Under the pieces are notes generated by a model. It was not told the origin of the DNA. It saw only the letters and a program-made list of their open reading frames with translations, and did no database searches. A program made the translations under genes and the position numbers. From Anaerolineales bacterium (GTDB lineage: Bacteria > Chloroflexota > Anaerolineae > Anaerolineales > RBG-16-64-43), in assembly GCA_016928575.1 (NCBI GenBank), contig JAFGKK010000024.1:1-57562 (forward strand): DNA of 57,562 bases. The letters are read 5' to 3'. Shown here in pieces: positions 18,170 to 26,768 of the stretch. Every line of letters begins with the position of its first letter. The stretch's first letter is position 1.

Positions 18170-18817
18170 ATGCTTGTCAAAGACCGAATGACCCCCAATC
18201 CGAAAACGATCGCCCCCGATGCCTCGCACCCCGAAGCTCTGCGGATGCTGCACAAGGAGAAGTTCCGCTACCTTCCGGTGGTCGAAAAATCCGGCAAGGT
18301 GGTCGGGATGGTGACGGAGACCGACCTGTTGCACGCGGCCCCCTCCTCCGCCACGTCGCTCTCGATTTACGAAATGAACTACCTGCTGGCGAATTTAAAA
18401 ATCCAGGAAGTGATGAGCAGTCCGGCCGTCACCGTGCAGGAAGACGTGCCGCTGGAGATCGCGGCCAAGATCATGATCGACAAGGAAATCGGCTGCCTGC
18501 CGGTGATGCGCGGTGACAAGCTCGCGGGGGTGATCACCGAGACCGACATCTTCAAGACCTTCGTGGAGATCCTCGGCGGCGGGGAAAAGATCCTGCGGGT
18601 CACCCTGCGCTCGCCGAACGTGCCCGGCGAGCTGGCGCGCCTGGCCGGCGTGATTGCCGGGATCGGCGGCAATTTGCACTCGATCGCCGCCTTCCACGGA
18701 GAGGATCCGCAGCACGTCTATTTCACCTTCCGCCTCGACGGAGTCGAGGAGAAAACGCTGGTCCCGGCGCTCAAAGCGGCGGGCGAGCAGGTGATGCACG
18801 TGTACATGGTGGATTGA
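18170..18817 (+). CDS. tandem CBS plus ACT domain protein (AcuB-like)
   Basis: A 215-residue protein with three regulatory modules. The first CBS (MLVKDRMTPNPKTIAPDASH) is at about 1-60, the second (VMSSPAVTVQEDVPLEIAAK) at about 78-133, and an ACT domain (LRSPNVPGELARLAGVIAGI) at about 143-213. CBS pairs bind adenine nucleotides and ACT domains bind amino acids. The protein may therefore sense energy state and amino acid supply for the neighbouring degradation pathway; it carries no catalytic domain. CAGGAGG at 18158-18164 fixes the start. It lies between the liv genes and the first arylacetate-CoA ligase. Confidence 0.88.
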   Translation: MLVKDRMTPNPKTIAPDASHPEALRMLHKEKFRYLPVVEKSGKVVGMVTETDLLHAAPSSATSLSIYEMNYLLANLKIQEVMSSPAVTVQEDVPLEIAAKIMIDKEIGCLPVMRGDKLAGVITETDIFKTFVEILGGGEKILRVTLRSPNVPGELARLAGVIAGIGGNLHSIAAFHGEDPQHVYFTFRLDGVEEKTLVPALKAAGEQVMHVYMVD

Positions 18818-18842
18818 CCCTTCCTCACCCCTTTCCCCTGCG

Positions 18843-18885
18843 CCCCTTCCCTCTCTCCGACCGTAAGTCCGGAGAGGGGAAAGGG
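18843..18885. repeat. pyrimidine/purine hairpin with CGTAAG loop, family 3
   Basis: A C/T-rich arm (18843-18861) pairs with a G/A-rich arm (18866-18885) around a CGTAAG loop. The same design occurs at 49665-49706, and a relative without that loop at 43867-43904. It lies between the CBS-ACT stop and the ligase start and could act as a hairpin in the message. Confidence 0.55.
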
Positions 18886-18916
18886 GTTGGGGGATGGGGG
18901 CGAGGCGGATAAGACC

Positions 18917-20245
18917 ATGCCGGAAAAGCCCATCCGTTATTGGAACAAGCAAGCCGAAACCCTTCCGCGGCCGAAGCTGGAAGCCCTCCAGCTCCGGCGC
19001 CTCCGCCAGACCGTGGGGCGGGTTTACCGGACGGTTCCGTTCTATCGCGAGGCGCTGGATCGCCGGGGATTGACCCCGGCCAAGATCCGCTCCCTCGCCG
19101 ACCTGCGGCGGATCCCCTTTACGACGAAAACCGACCTGCGCGAACACTATCCGCTGGAGTTGCTGGCGGTGCCGAGGGACGACGTGGTGCGCGTGCACTG
19201 CTCCTCGGGGACGACCGGCAAGCCGACCGTCACCGCCTACAGCGCCGAGGACTTGGACATGTGGGCCGAGGTGATGGCGCGGGTCTACACCATGGCCGGC
19301 TGCACCCGGCGCGACGTCATCCACAACGCGCTCGGCTACGGGCTGTTCACCGGCGGCCTGGGTTTTCACCTCGGCGCGGAGCGGATCGGCGCGATGGCCG
19401 TGCCCTGCTCGGGCGGAATGTCGAAGCGCCAGATCATGCTGATGGAGGATTTCGAAGCCACGGTGCTGGCGGCCACACCCTCCTACGCGCTCGTGCTGGC
19501 CGAGACGGCGCGCGAGATGGGCGTGGATTTCCGCGAGCGGATGAGGCTGCGGGTGGGGCTGTTGGGGGCCGAGCCCTGGACCGAGGAGATGCGCCGCGAA
19601 CTGCAGGTGCGGATGAACATCGAAGCCTACGACAGCTACGGGCTGACCGAGATCGTCGGCCCGGGAGTCGCGCTGGAATGCCCCTACCACGACGGGCTGC
19701 ACATCTGGGAGGACCATTTCCTGCCGGAGGTGGTGGACCCCGATAGCGGCGCCCCGCTGGAGGACGGCGCGGAAGGCGAATTGGTGATCACCACCATCAC
19801 CCGCCGGGCGATGCCGCTCCTGCGCTACCGCACGCGGGACCGGGTGGCGCTGAGGCGCGAACGGTGCCGCTGCGGCCGGACGATGGCGCGAATGGGCAAA
19901 GTCCAGGGGCGGACCGACGACATGCTGATCGTCCGCGGCGTGAACGTCTTCCCGTCACAGATCGAAGAAGTGGTGCTGGCCGAATCCGGCGTGGAGCCGC
20001 ACTACCAGATCCTCGTCGACCGGCCGAAGAACAAGCTCGACACGCTCGAGGTGTGGGTGGAAGCGGCGCCGGCGCTGTGGGGGCTGGGGCCGGAGGCGGT
20101 CCAGCGGGCGGAACAGCAGATCGCCGGAAAGATCCACGATTCGCTCGGCCTTTCCACGGCCGTCCGCGTGGCCGCGCCGAACGCCATCCGCCGCAGCGAG
20201 GGCAAGGCGCGGCGGGTCGTGGACAAGCGCGATTTGAACGCGTAG
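18917..20245 (+). CDS. paaK: phenylacetate-CoA ligase family protein, copy 1
   Basis: A 442-residue AMP-forming ligase of the PaaK family. The ATP/AMP motif is [14 protein letters not shown] at about residue 94, followed by [40 protein letters not shown] (A5-like motif) and RGVNVFPSQIEE near the flexible C-terminal domain. It converts an aryl acetate (phenylacetate, indoleacetate or hydroxyphenylacetate) plus ATP and CoA to the CoA ester; the family is also reversible in principle. ATG 18917 gives the standard MPEKPIRYWNKQAETLPR start; ATG 18887 would add ten residues. A second copy lies at 23190, separated by a thioesterase and the indolepyruvate oxidoreductase genes. Confidence 0.92.
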   Translation: MPEKPIRYWNKQAETLPRPKLEALQLRRLRQTVGRVYRTVPFYREALDRRGLTPAKIRSLADLRRIPFTTKTDLREHYPLELLAVPRDDVVRVHCSSGTTGKPTVTAYSAEDLDMWAEVMARVYTMAGCTRRDVIHNALGYGLFTGGLGFHLGAERIGAMAVPCSGGMSKRQIMLMEDFEATVLAATPSYALVLAETAREMGVDFRERMRLRVGLLGAEPWTEEMRRELQVRMNIEAYDSYGLTEIVGPGVALECPYHDGLHIWEDHFLPEVVDPDSGAPLEDGAEGELVITTITRRAMPLLRYRTRDRVALRRERCRCGRTMARMGKVQGRTDDMLIVRGVNVFPSQIEEVVLAESGVEPHYQILVDRPKNKLDTLEVWVEAAPALWGLGPEAVQRAEQQIAGKIHDSLGLSTAVRVAAPNAIRRSEGKARRVVDKRDLNA

Positions 20246-20283
20246 GGGCAGGCCGTTTCCGGCGGGTGCCGGTTCCGCCGGCA

Positions 20284-20424
20284 AACAGACGATAGACGAC
20301 GGACGATAGACCATGGACAACGGACGATGGTCGAAAATGATCATTCGACCGCATCTCGTCCGCCAAAATCGAAACGCCCGACAAACCGATCGACCATGGC
20401 CCATCGTCTATGGTCCATGGTCGC
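20284..20424. repeat. inverted repeats built on GACGATAGACCATGG-like units
   Basis: Units such as GACGATAGACCATGG on the left and CCATCGTCTATGGTCCATGG on the right face each other, with a GGTCGAA / TTCGACC palindrome around ATGATCAT between them (about 20329-20350). The stretch lies in the spacer between the ligase and thioesterase genes and contains no convincing start for either. Confidence 0.5.
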
Positions 20425-20465
20425 CCCCTCCGAGGGCGGAGATTCTTCCGCAGGAAGGATGGAAA

Positions 20466-20885
20466 ATGGTGACCATGGAAGACCCCTTCATGAAACTGCT
20501 CGGGCTGGAGGCCCGCTCCGACTCGCCGGGAACGGCGCGGGTGCGGGGCCGGGTGCTTCCGGAGCATCTGAACCTGCACGGCACCACGCACGGCGGATTC
20601 CTCTACACCCTGGCGGACACCGCCTTCGCGCTGGCGGCGAACTCGCACGGCGTGCCGGCCGTCGCCCTGGCGACGCACATGGACTACCTCCAGCCGGGCA
20701 AACCCGGCGAGGAGGTCGAAGCCGTCGCCGGCGAGGTGCACCTCGGCCGCTCGACCGGAGTGTACCGGATCGAGGTTCGCGGCGGGGACCGGCTGCTCGC
20801 GACCTTCACCGGGACGGTTTTCCGGAAGCAGACAACGGCGGAATCCGCGAATACCGCGAAGGAAAATTCAAAGGGCGCAAATTGA
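20466..20885 (+). CDS. hotdog-fold thioesterase, PaaI type
   Basis: A 139-residue hotdog thioesterase. HLNLHGTTHGGFLYTLADTAFALAAN carries the HGG..-LAD helix motif of PaaI-type enzymes, where the Asp and the His/Gly turn form the active site. It hydrolyses acyl-CoA esters, most likely aryl-acetyl-CoA in this context, releasing free acid and CoA. A purine-rich AGGAAGGA before ATG 20466 supports the start, and a second ATG three codons later is possible. It sits between two arylacetate-CoA ligase genes, so it may act as a safety valve for trapped CoA. Confidence 0.9.
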   Translation: MVTMEDPFMKLLGLEARSDSPGTARVRGRVLPEHLNLHGTTHGGFLYTLADTAFALAANSHGVPAVALATHMDYLQPGKPGEEVEAVAGEVHLGRSTGVYRIEVRGGDRLLATFTGTVFRKQTTAESANTAKENSKGAN

Positions 20886-21011
20886 AGAAGCATTAGGCTT
20901 GCCAACGTGTTCCCTCCTACCAAAAGCACGCCCCCCATTCTTTCGGAACGGGGGTTGAGAACCGAGGGGACGGGGTCCGCGGAATAGAACAACGATCTGG
21001 AGGAAGTATCT

Positions 21012-22625
21012 ATGGCACTGAAACTGGCGGAGAAGATGCTGATTCACGGCGACGAGGCGCTGGCAGTCGCGATGCTCGACGCGCGGGTCGCACTCGGAGC
21101 CGGGTATCCCGGGACGCCCTCGAGCGAGATCCTCGAAACGTTCTCCCAAATCGGCGGCCGCGGGGAATGGGCGCCGAACGAGAAGGTCGCGCTCGAGGTC
21201 GCCCTCGGGGCCGCCTTCGGCGGGGCGCGGGCGGTGGCGGCGATGAAGCACGTCGGGTTGAACGTCGCCGCGGACCCGTTCTTCACCGCGGCCTACACCG
21301 GCACGGCCGGCGCGCTGGTGGTCGTCTCGGCCGACGATCCGGGCATGGCTTCGAGCCAGAACGAACAGGACAACCGGCGCTACGCCGAGGCGGCCGGCGC
21401 GCCGATGCTCGAGCCCGCGGACGCCCAGGAAACCTACGATTTCTTCTTCACCGCGCTCGAGATCGCCGAGCGCTGGCGGATCCCGGTCCTCTTCCGGATG
21501 ACGACGCGGGTGTGCCATTCCAAGAGCGTCGTCGTCCGACGCGGCGCTCCGCTTCCGCCGCCGGCCTATGGCTTCGAGCATGACCGCCGGGGCCGGGTGA
21601 TGGTGCCGGGAAACGCCCGCCCGGCCCACCGCCGGCTGCGGGCGAAACTGGCCGAGATCGCCGAGTGGAATGAGGAAAGCGGCCCCAACCTCGAAATTTC
21701 CGGCTCGCGGGATCTCGGGATCATCACCTCGGGCGTCAGCTTTCTGCACGTCCGCGAAGCCGCGCCCGAGGCGAGCGTACTCAAGCTCGGGATGACCTAC
21801 CCGTTCCCGTTCCGGAAGATCCGCGCGTTCGCCGCGGGATTAAAACAGATCGTCGTCATCGAGGAGGGCGACCCATTCCTAACGACCGCCATACGCGCCA
21901 ACGGCTTGCCGGCCGAGGGCAAAGCCGAGATGTACCGATTCGGCGAACTCTCCGTCGAGCGCGTGCGCCGGATCTTGGCAGGCGACGCCTCGCCCGAGCC
22001 CGCCCCGCCGCCCGGCAAGCCGCCGCAGTTCTGCGTCGGCTGTCCGCACCGCCGCACGTTCGAGATCCTCGGGAAGATGGACCTGATCGTCGCAGGCGAC
22101 ATCGGCTGCTACACCCTCGGGGTGCTCCCGCCCTTCAACGCGATGGACAGCTGCGTGTGCATGGGCGCCTCGATCGGCGTGGGCCTCGGCCTGCGCCACG
22201 TCCTGCCGGAGGACCAGGCCCGGCGGGTGGTGAGCGTGATCGGAGACAGCACCTTCGCCCACAGCGGCCTGACCGGCTTGGCGGAGATGGCCTACAATCC
22301 GCCGAAGACCGGCCACGTGCTGCTGATCCTCGACAACGGCACGACCGCGATGACCGGCCTGCAGGACCACCCCGGAACCGGCTACACGCTTGGGGAGTGC
22401 GCCACGACGCGCATGGATTTCGAAGCGGTGGGCCGGGCGATGGGGATGCACAAGGTGCACACTGTCACCCAGAAGGATTCAGCCGAGGATTTCGAGCGGC
22501 TGCTGCGCGATTCGCTGGCGTCGAACGACCTGACGCTGATCGTCGTGCGCAACCCGTGCCTGTTGGCGGCGAAGAAGCTCCGCGCCCGCGGGCGGGCCGC
22601 GGCGGAACCGCCGGCGGCCGGATGA
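21012..22625 (+). CDS. iorA: indolepyruvate:ferredoxin oxidoreductase, alpha subunit, lacking the C-terminal ferredoxin domain
   Basis: A 537-residue thiamin-pyrophosphate enzyme subunit that oxidatively decarboxylates aryl pyruvates to aryl-acetyl-CoA with reduction of ferredoxin. The pyrimidine-binding part begins with GAGYPGTPSSEILETF. FCVGCPHRRTFEIL is near residue 340. The diphosphate/metal site reads GDIGCYTLGVLPPFNAMDSC then GDSTFAHSG and LILDNGTTAMTGLQDHPGTG. The usual IorA is about 60-100 residues longer and ends with two 4Fe-4S cysteine clusters; here the chain stops after CLLAAKKLRARGRAAAEPPAAG with no such cluster. GGAGGAAG before ATG 21012 supports the start. It is followed by iorB after 22 bases. 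Confidence 0.93.
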   Translation: MALKLAEKMLIHGDEALAVAMLDARVALGAGYPGTPSSEILETFSQIGGRGEWAPNEKVALEVALGAAFGGARAVAAMKHVGLNVAADPFFTAAYTGTAGALVVVSADDPGMASSQNEQDNRRYAEAAGAPMLEPADAQETYDFFFTALEIAERWRIPVLFRMTTRVCHSKSVVVRRGAPLPPPAYGFEHDRRGRVMVPGNARPAHRRLRAKLAEIAEWNEESGPNLEISGSRDLGIITSGVSFLHVREAAPEASVLKLGMTYPFPFRKIRAFAAGLKQIVVIEEGDPFLTTAIRANGLPAEGKAEMYRFGELSVERVRRILAGDASPEPAPPPGKPPQFCVGCPHRRTFEILGKMDLIVAGDIGCYTLGVLPPFNAMDSCVCMGASIGVGLGLRHVLPEDQARRVVSVIGDSTFAHSGLTGLAEMAYNPPKTGHVLLILDNGTTAMTGLQDHPGTGYTLGECATTRMDFEAVGRAMGMHKVHTVTQKDSAEDFERLLRDSLASNDLTLIVVRNPCLLAAKKLRARGRAAAEPPAAG

Positions 22626-22647
22626 GCGAGGGAGAGGAGACACGGCC

Positions 22648-23124
22648 ATGGAAAAAACCGTCAACGTGAAGATCGCCGGACTCGGCGGACAGGGCGTGAT
22701 CCGCGCCTCCGACATTCTGGCGGAGACCGCATTCCGCGCCGGCCTAGCGGTGAAGAAGAGCGAATTGCACGGGATGAGCCAGCGCGGCGGATCGGTCTCG
22801 AGCGACGTGCGCTTCGGCCGGGAGGTGCTCAGCCCGATGATCCCGGCGGGCGAATCGGACTATCTGGTGGTCGTTTCGTCCGACCAGGTGGAGAACAACC
22901 TGCCGTCGCTCAAGCCCGGCGGCGTGCTGATCCGCCCGGAGATGATCGACGAGAACGCCCTGACAAACAAGAAGAGCTTGAACGTTGCGCTGCTCGGAGC
23001 GCTCAGCACGCGCCTCGAGCTTCCGGAAGCCCTCTGGCTGGAGACGATCCGCGAGGCGTTCAAGCCGGAACTGTTCGAAGCCAACGCCAACGCCTTCCGG
23101 CTGGGCCGGAGCGCGAAGGAATAA
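22648..23124 (+). CDS. iorB: indolepyruvate:ferredoxin oxidoreductase, beta subunit
   Basis: A 158-residue subunit of the pyruvate/ketoisovalerate oxidoreductase gamma type, which contacts Co[20 protein letters not shown] and [22 protein letters not shown] are diagnostic. It is shorter than many IorB proteins (about 190-200), mainly at the C-terminus. The ATG follows a GAGAGGAGA site in the short gap after iorA. It is followed by a perfect hairpin and then the second ligase gene. Confidence 0.93.
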   Translation: MEKTVNVKIAGLGGQGVIRASDILAETAFRAGLAVKKSELHGMSQRGGSVSSDVRFGREVLSPMIPAGESDYLVVVSSDQVENNLPSLKPGGVLIRPEMIDENALTNKKSLNVALLGALSTRLELPEALWLETIREAFKPELFEANANAFRLGRSAKE

Positions 23125-23130
23125 ACCTAC

Positions 23131-23165
23131 GAGACCGAGGCGGTCTCCAAGACCGCCTCGGTCTC
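23131..23165. terminator. 16-bp perfect hairpin between iorB and the second paaK (CCGAGGCGG core)
   Basis: GAGACCGAGGCGGTCT and its perfect reverse complement are separated by CCA. No T run follows on the plus strand, so full termination is doubtful; an RNA-stabilising or partial-stop role fits better. The same core occurs in the hairpins at 25774-25813, 52957-52989 and 55391-55425. Confidence 0.6.
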
Positions 23166-23189
23166 GGGAATTCGGAGGAGGAATCCCAC

Positions 23190-24524
23190 ATGACGATCGA
23201 ACAATGGAACGACATACCCGGAACGTTTCACCCGGCGTGTACGCCGGACTTCCTGCCCCTGCCGCAGCTGCGCGAACTCCAGCTGCAGCGGCTGCAGGCC
23301 ACCGTCCGGCGCGCCTACGCCAACGTCCCGCTCATGCGGAAACGCATGGACGAAAAGAAGGTCAAACCGGAAGACATCCGGACCCTCAAGGACATCGAGC
23401 GGATTCCCTTCACGGTGAAGGCGGACCTGCGCGACACCTACCCCTTCGGCATGTTCGCCAGCCCGATGCAGGAAATCGTCCGTCTGCACGCCTCCTCGGG
23501 CACGACCGGCAAACCGATCGTGGTGGCTTACGCGCGCGAGGACATCGAAGTCTGGACGAACGTGATGCTGCGCTCGTTCGCCGCCTGCGGCCTGCACCAG
23601 GGCGACATCGTCCAGAACGCCTACGGGTACGGCTTGTTCACCGGCGGGCTGGGCGCGCATTACGGGGCCGAAGCGCTCGGCGCGACGGTGATCCCGATCT
23701 CCGGCGGCAACACCGACCGGCAGATCATGATCCTGAAGGATTTCGGCGTCACGGCGATCTGCTGCACCCCGTCGTATTTCATCCACCTGATCGAACGGGC
23801 GGGGGAGATGGGGGTTAAGATGAAGGAATTGCCGCTGCGGGTGGGGGTCTTCGGCGCGGAACCGTGGTCCGAATCCATGCGCCAATACATCAAGGAGAAC
23901 TCCAACGTCGAGCCCTACGACATCTACGGCCTGTCGGAGATCATCGGGCCGGGGGTGGGGATCGAATGCTCCGCCCATCAAGGATTGCACATCTTCGAGG
24001 ACCATTTCCTTCCAGAGATCATCGATCCCGAGACGGGCGCGGTGCTCCCGGACGAGGCCGAGGGCGAGCTGGTGCTGACGACCCTCTCCAAGAAGGCGAT
24101 GCCCATGCTGCGCTACCGCACGCGGGACATCACCACGCTCGCGCGCGGGCAATGCGGCTGCGGGCGGACCATCTGCCGCTTCCTGCGCGTCGGCCGCCGC
24201 AGCGACGACATGTTCATCATCCGCGGGATCAACGTCTTCCCCTCGCAGGTGGAGCACGCCCTGCTGCGGGTGGAGGGCACCTTGCCGCACTACCAGATCG
24301 TCCTTACCCGCGACAAGGGGCTGGACAAAATGGAAGTGCAGGTGGAGGTGACCCCCGAGGTCTTCGCCGACACGGTCGGGGCGATGGAGGCCCTGCAGAA
24401 GAAGATCGCCCAGGCGCTCAACCAGACGATCAACCTCAACGTGGCGGTCCGCCTGGTGGAGCCGCACACCATCCAGCGCAGCGAGGGCAAAGCCAAGCGC
24501 GTCATCGATCAGCGCAAGATGTAG
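23190..24524 (+). CDS. paaK: phenylacetate-CoA ligase family protein, copy 2
   Basis: A 444-residue AMP-forming ligase, clearly paralogous to the one at 18917. [20 protein letters not shown] is the nucleotide motif, [18 protein letters not shown] follows, and [19 protein letters not shown] lies in the C-terminal domain. The C-terminal basic string [15 protein letters not shown] matches copy 1 (RSEGKARRVVDKRDL). A ligase beside iorAB is a common arrangement in anaerobes that ferment aromatic amino acids. There the ligase either activates the acid or runs backwards to conserve energy; the direction here is unknown. GGAGGAGG before ATG 23190 is strong. Confidence 0.93.
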   Translation: MTIEQWNDIPGTFHPACTPDFLPLPQLRELQLQRLQATVRRAYANVPLMRKRMDEKKVKPEDIRTLKDIERIPFTVKADLRDTYPFGMFASPMQEIVRLHASSGTTGKPIVVAYAREDIEVWTNVMLRSFAACGLHQGDIVQNAYGYGLFTGGLGAHYGAEALGATVIPISGGNTDRQIMILKDFGVTAICCTPSYFIHLIERAGEMGVKMKELPLRVGVFGAEPWSESMRQYIKENSNVEPYDIYGLSEIIGPGVGIECSAHQGLHIFEDHFLPEIIDPETGAVLPDEAEGELVLTTLSKKAMPMLRYRTRDITTLARGQCGCGRTICRFLRVGRRSDDMFIIRGINVFPSQVEHALLRVEGTLPHYQIVLTRDKGLDKMEVQVEVTPEVFADTVGAMEALQKKIAQALNQTINLNVAVRLVEPHTIQRSEGKAKRVIDQRKM

Positions 24525-24665
24525 AAAGTCGAACCGCACCCGCGGCCGCACGGCAGGCCGTGCGCATCAAGACCCATGTCTCGACGGGAGAACGGCCTTG
24601 ATACGGGTGTGCGGCGGAAGAACGCCGCGGGTCCACTCGACCACCTGAAAGAAAAGGAGACTCTC

Positions 24666-25097
24666 ATGAAACTCCAACAACTTTCCGTATTCCTGGAAAA
24701 CAAACCCGGATCGCTCAAGAAATCCCTCGCCGTGCTGGCGGACGCCAAGATCAACATCTCCACCCTCGCCCTGGCCGAGACCAAGGATTACGGCATCTTG
24801 CGCCTGGTGATCAAGGACTGGGAGAAAGCCAAGTCCGCCCTCGAGCAGGGCGGATTCACCGTCCGGCAGACGGAAGTGCTGGCAGTGGAGGTGGAGGACC
24901 GGCCGGGCGGGTTGGCGACGGTGCTGGCGCCGGTCGAAGCCGCAGGGGTAAACGTGGAATACATGTACGCCTACTCGACCGGGACCAAAGCCAAGGCCGT
25001 GCTGATCTTCCGCTTCAGCGACCTCGACAAAGCGATCGCGGCGCTGAAAGGCGCGGGGATGAACGTGCTGGAGAACCTCCAGGTGTTCGGCCCGTAA
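24666..25097 (+). CDS. tandem ACT-domain protein
   Basis: A 143-residue protein made of two ACT folds: residues about 1-65 (LQQLSVFLENKPGSLKKSLAVL) and about 70-140 (LAVEVEDRPGGLATVLAPVE). ACT pairs of this size commonly lie directly after paaK in iorAB-type clusters and probably sense amino acids allosterically. No DNA-binding or catalytic part is present. AAGGAGA precedes the ATG at 24666. It is the last gene of the cluster and is followed by a strong hairpin. Confidence 0.9.
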   Translation: MKLQQLSVFLENKPGSLKKSLAVLADAKINISTLALAETKDYGILRLVIKDWEKAKSALEQGGFTVRQTEVLAVEVEDRPGGLATVLAPVEAAGVNVEYMYAYSTGTKAKAVLIFRFSDLDKAIAALKGAGMNVLENLQVFGP

Positions 25098-25118
25098 TTT
25101 GCGCCCCGACTTGGAAAA

Positions 25119-25151
25119 CGAACGCCGGGATCGCTCCCGGCGTTCGTCGTT
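25119..25151 (+). terminator. 12-bp terminator-like hairpin after the ACT gene
   Basis: CGAACGCCGGGA (25119-25130), loop TCGC, and the perfect reverse complement (25135-25146), followed by TCGTT. It lies 21 bases after the stop of the last gene of the aryl-CoA cluster and probably marks its end. Confidence 0.65.
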
Positions 25152-25325
25152 AAGCGCGGATGGACCGGAGTCGGCCGGCAATTCATAAAGGAGAAGCATG
25201 CCGGGGACCGCCTCCGCGCCGTCCGGGTTTTTTAATGCTCCTCCACCCGCAAAGGCATATACTTAAATCCGCGTACCGCGCAACAGCAGTTCTTTTCCGT
25301 ATCACCCGAGGTTTGCGAAGACGCT

Positions 25326-25727
25326 ATGGACAATCCCATCCCCAAAGGCTATGAGGATTTGCTCGCGCCGGAACGCCGGGCCGTCGCCTGCCTCGCGCTG
25401 GCGCTCAGCGACGGCACACCGCAAGCGACCCCGGTTTGGTTCGATTGGGGCGGAGAATGCATCGTGATCAACACGGCGCGCGGGCGGGTAAAGGACAGGG
25501 TTCTGCGGCGCCGCCCGGCCGTCGCCCTGCTGATCATCGATCCGGCCAATCCCTACCGCTACCTCCAGATCAAAGGCCCGGCGGTCTATGAAGCCGAGGA
25601 GGGCGCCTATGAGCAGATCTGCGATCTGCAGCTTAAATATCGCGGCGACCGCAACTATCCCAAGCGTCCGGGGGAAACGCGCGTGGTCTACAAGATCCGT
25701 CCGGAGAGAAGCCAGGCGCGGGGTTGA
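25326..25727 (+). CDS. split-barrel F420- or flavin-dependent protein (PPOX class)
   Basis: A 133-residue split beta-barrel protein. The pattern LALALSDGTPQATPVWFDWGG, then INTARGRVKDRVLRRRPAVALLIIDP and YLQIKGPAVY, matches the PPOX-class F420-dependent family (Rv1155-like). Such proteins bind F420 or FMN and reduce various substrates. The choice of cofactor cannot be read from the sequence; F420 would fit some Chloroflexota. It stands alone and is followed by a bidirectional terminator. Confidence 0.82.
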   Translation: MDNPIPKGYEDLLAPERRAVACLALALSDGTPQATPVWFDWGGECIVINTARGRVKDRVLRRRPAVALLIIDPANPYRYLQIKGPAVYEAEEGAYEQICDLQLKYRGDRNYPKRPGETRVVYKIRPERSQARG

Positions 25728-25773
25728 CGCCGAAGGCATTTGCGAAGGCGGAGGTTGCCGGACAGCGCAAAGA

Positions 25774-25813
25774 AAAACCGAGGCCGGGAATCCCCGTTCC
25801 CGGCCTCGGTTTT
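25774..25813. terminator. 17-bp perfect bidirectional terminator
   Basis: AAAACCGAGGCCGGGAA (25774-25790), a six-base loop, and the perfect reverse complement ending in TTTT (25797-25813). It sits between two convergent genes and carries A and T runs on its two sides, so it can stop both. Confidence 0.85.
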
Positions 25814-25864
25814 ATCGACAGTCGACGAACGATCGCCGGCGTTCGAGTTTCGGCGGCCGGCGGC

Positions 25865-26593
25865 TTACAGGATCAGAATGTAATTCCACCCTCCGCTGCC
25901 GCCCATTCCCGAAAACGGAAAGAATTTATTCGCGGAGCCCTTTGCCGCCAGTTGGCTGTAGGATACGGTGATGGTGCGCGGTTCCTCGAGCGGTTTGAGC
26001 GGGAGCGGGATCGGCACCTCCTCCTTGTCGTCGCCTTCGCCGCACAACATCGTCACCTGACCCTCCTCGTAATACTCCTTAATGATCAGGGTCAACGTAT
26101 CGTCCAGGCAATTGCCGCTTACGTCCGCGTGCATGGAGGTCGTGCCGGTCCCCTTCTCGCAGTTTTCAAAATCCTCGGCGGTCAGGCGGACGGTGAGCGG
26201 CCCGGTGTCGATATTGCTCACCCCATGCCGCTCGCCCCCCTGGGTGTAGCTGATGCTGTGGATAATGTTGATCTTATAGGTGCCGGACACCGTGACCCCG
26301 AAGCGGCCCATGCCCTCGACCCCGAATTTTATATCGTGGTTGAAGGTCAGCGAGGCCGTGGTGTAGTCGCTCGGGCAGGTGAGCGGAAGAGGCGGGTAAT
26401 CCTCCGGGGCGTCCGCCTGCCCCTCTCCGCCGCCGGAAGCCGGGGCGCCGTCGGCGTCGCCGGATTCCTCGGCACTGCCGCCGCCGAGCCCGGCCGGGAG
26501 CGAAAGCGGCAGGCTGCAGGCCAACAGCAGAAATCCAGCCGCGAGCAATGCGGCCGCGCGCCGCGCGCCATGGGGGGAAAATTCTGCGGTCAT
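25865..26593 (-). CDS. exported lipoprotein of unknown function
   Basis: A 242-residue protein. A lipoprotein signal ends at the lipobox FLLLAC, followed by a Gly/Ser/Glu/Asp-rich low-complexity linker of about 45 residues. A beta-rich globular domain follows (SLTFNHDIKFGVEGMGRFGVTV, CLDDTLTLIIKEYYEEGQVTML) with four cysteines that could pair. ATG at 26593 is preferred because GGAGGAGGTGG lies just upstream of it; a longer reading to 26668 adds a hydrophilic stretch before the signal. I do not recognise the family. It is convergent with the split-barrel gene. Confidence 0.7.
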   Translation of the reverse strand: MTAEFSPHGARRAAALLAAGFLLLACSLPLSLPAGLGGGSAEESGDADGAPASGGGEGQADAPEDYPPLPLTCPSDYTTASLTFNHDIKFGVEGMGRFGVTVSGTYKINIIHSISYTQGGERHGVSNIDTGPLTVRLTAEDFENCEKGTGTTSMHADVSGNCLDDTLTLIIKEYYEEGQVTMLCGEGDDKEEVPIPLPLKPLEEPRTITVSYSQLAAKGSANKFFPFSGMGGSGGWNYILIL

Positions 26594-26768
26594 CTCCACC
26601 TCCTCCAATCGAGACATCTTGGCCGTTCTTTTCTTTCCTACCCAATATACGCCGGGATCGGCCCCCAAACCTCCAGAAAACCTCTAGAGAATTTTCCCGC
26701 TGCGGATTCCGACCGGTACGGCAAAAGCCGGGAAAACCACAAGCCTCGAAAAGTAAAAAAAACGCCCC

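Noticed and set aside
23127-24551. 474-codon minus-strand frame opposite the second CoA ligase
   Set aside because: His/Asp/Arg-rich shadow; the plus strand encodes a complete PaaK protein with a good ribosome site.
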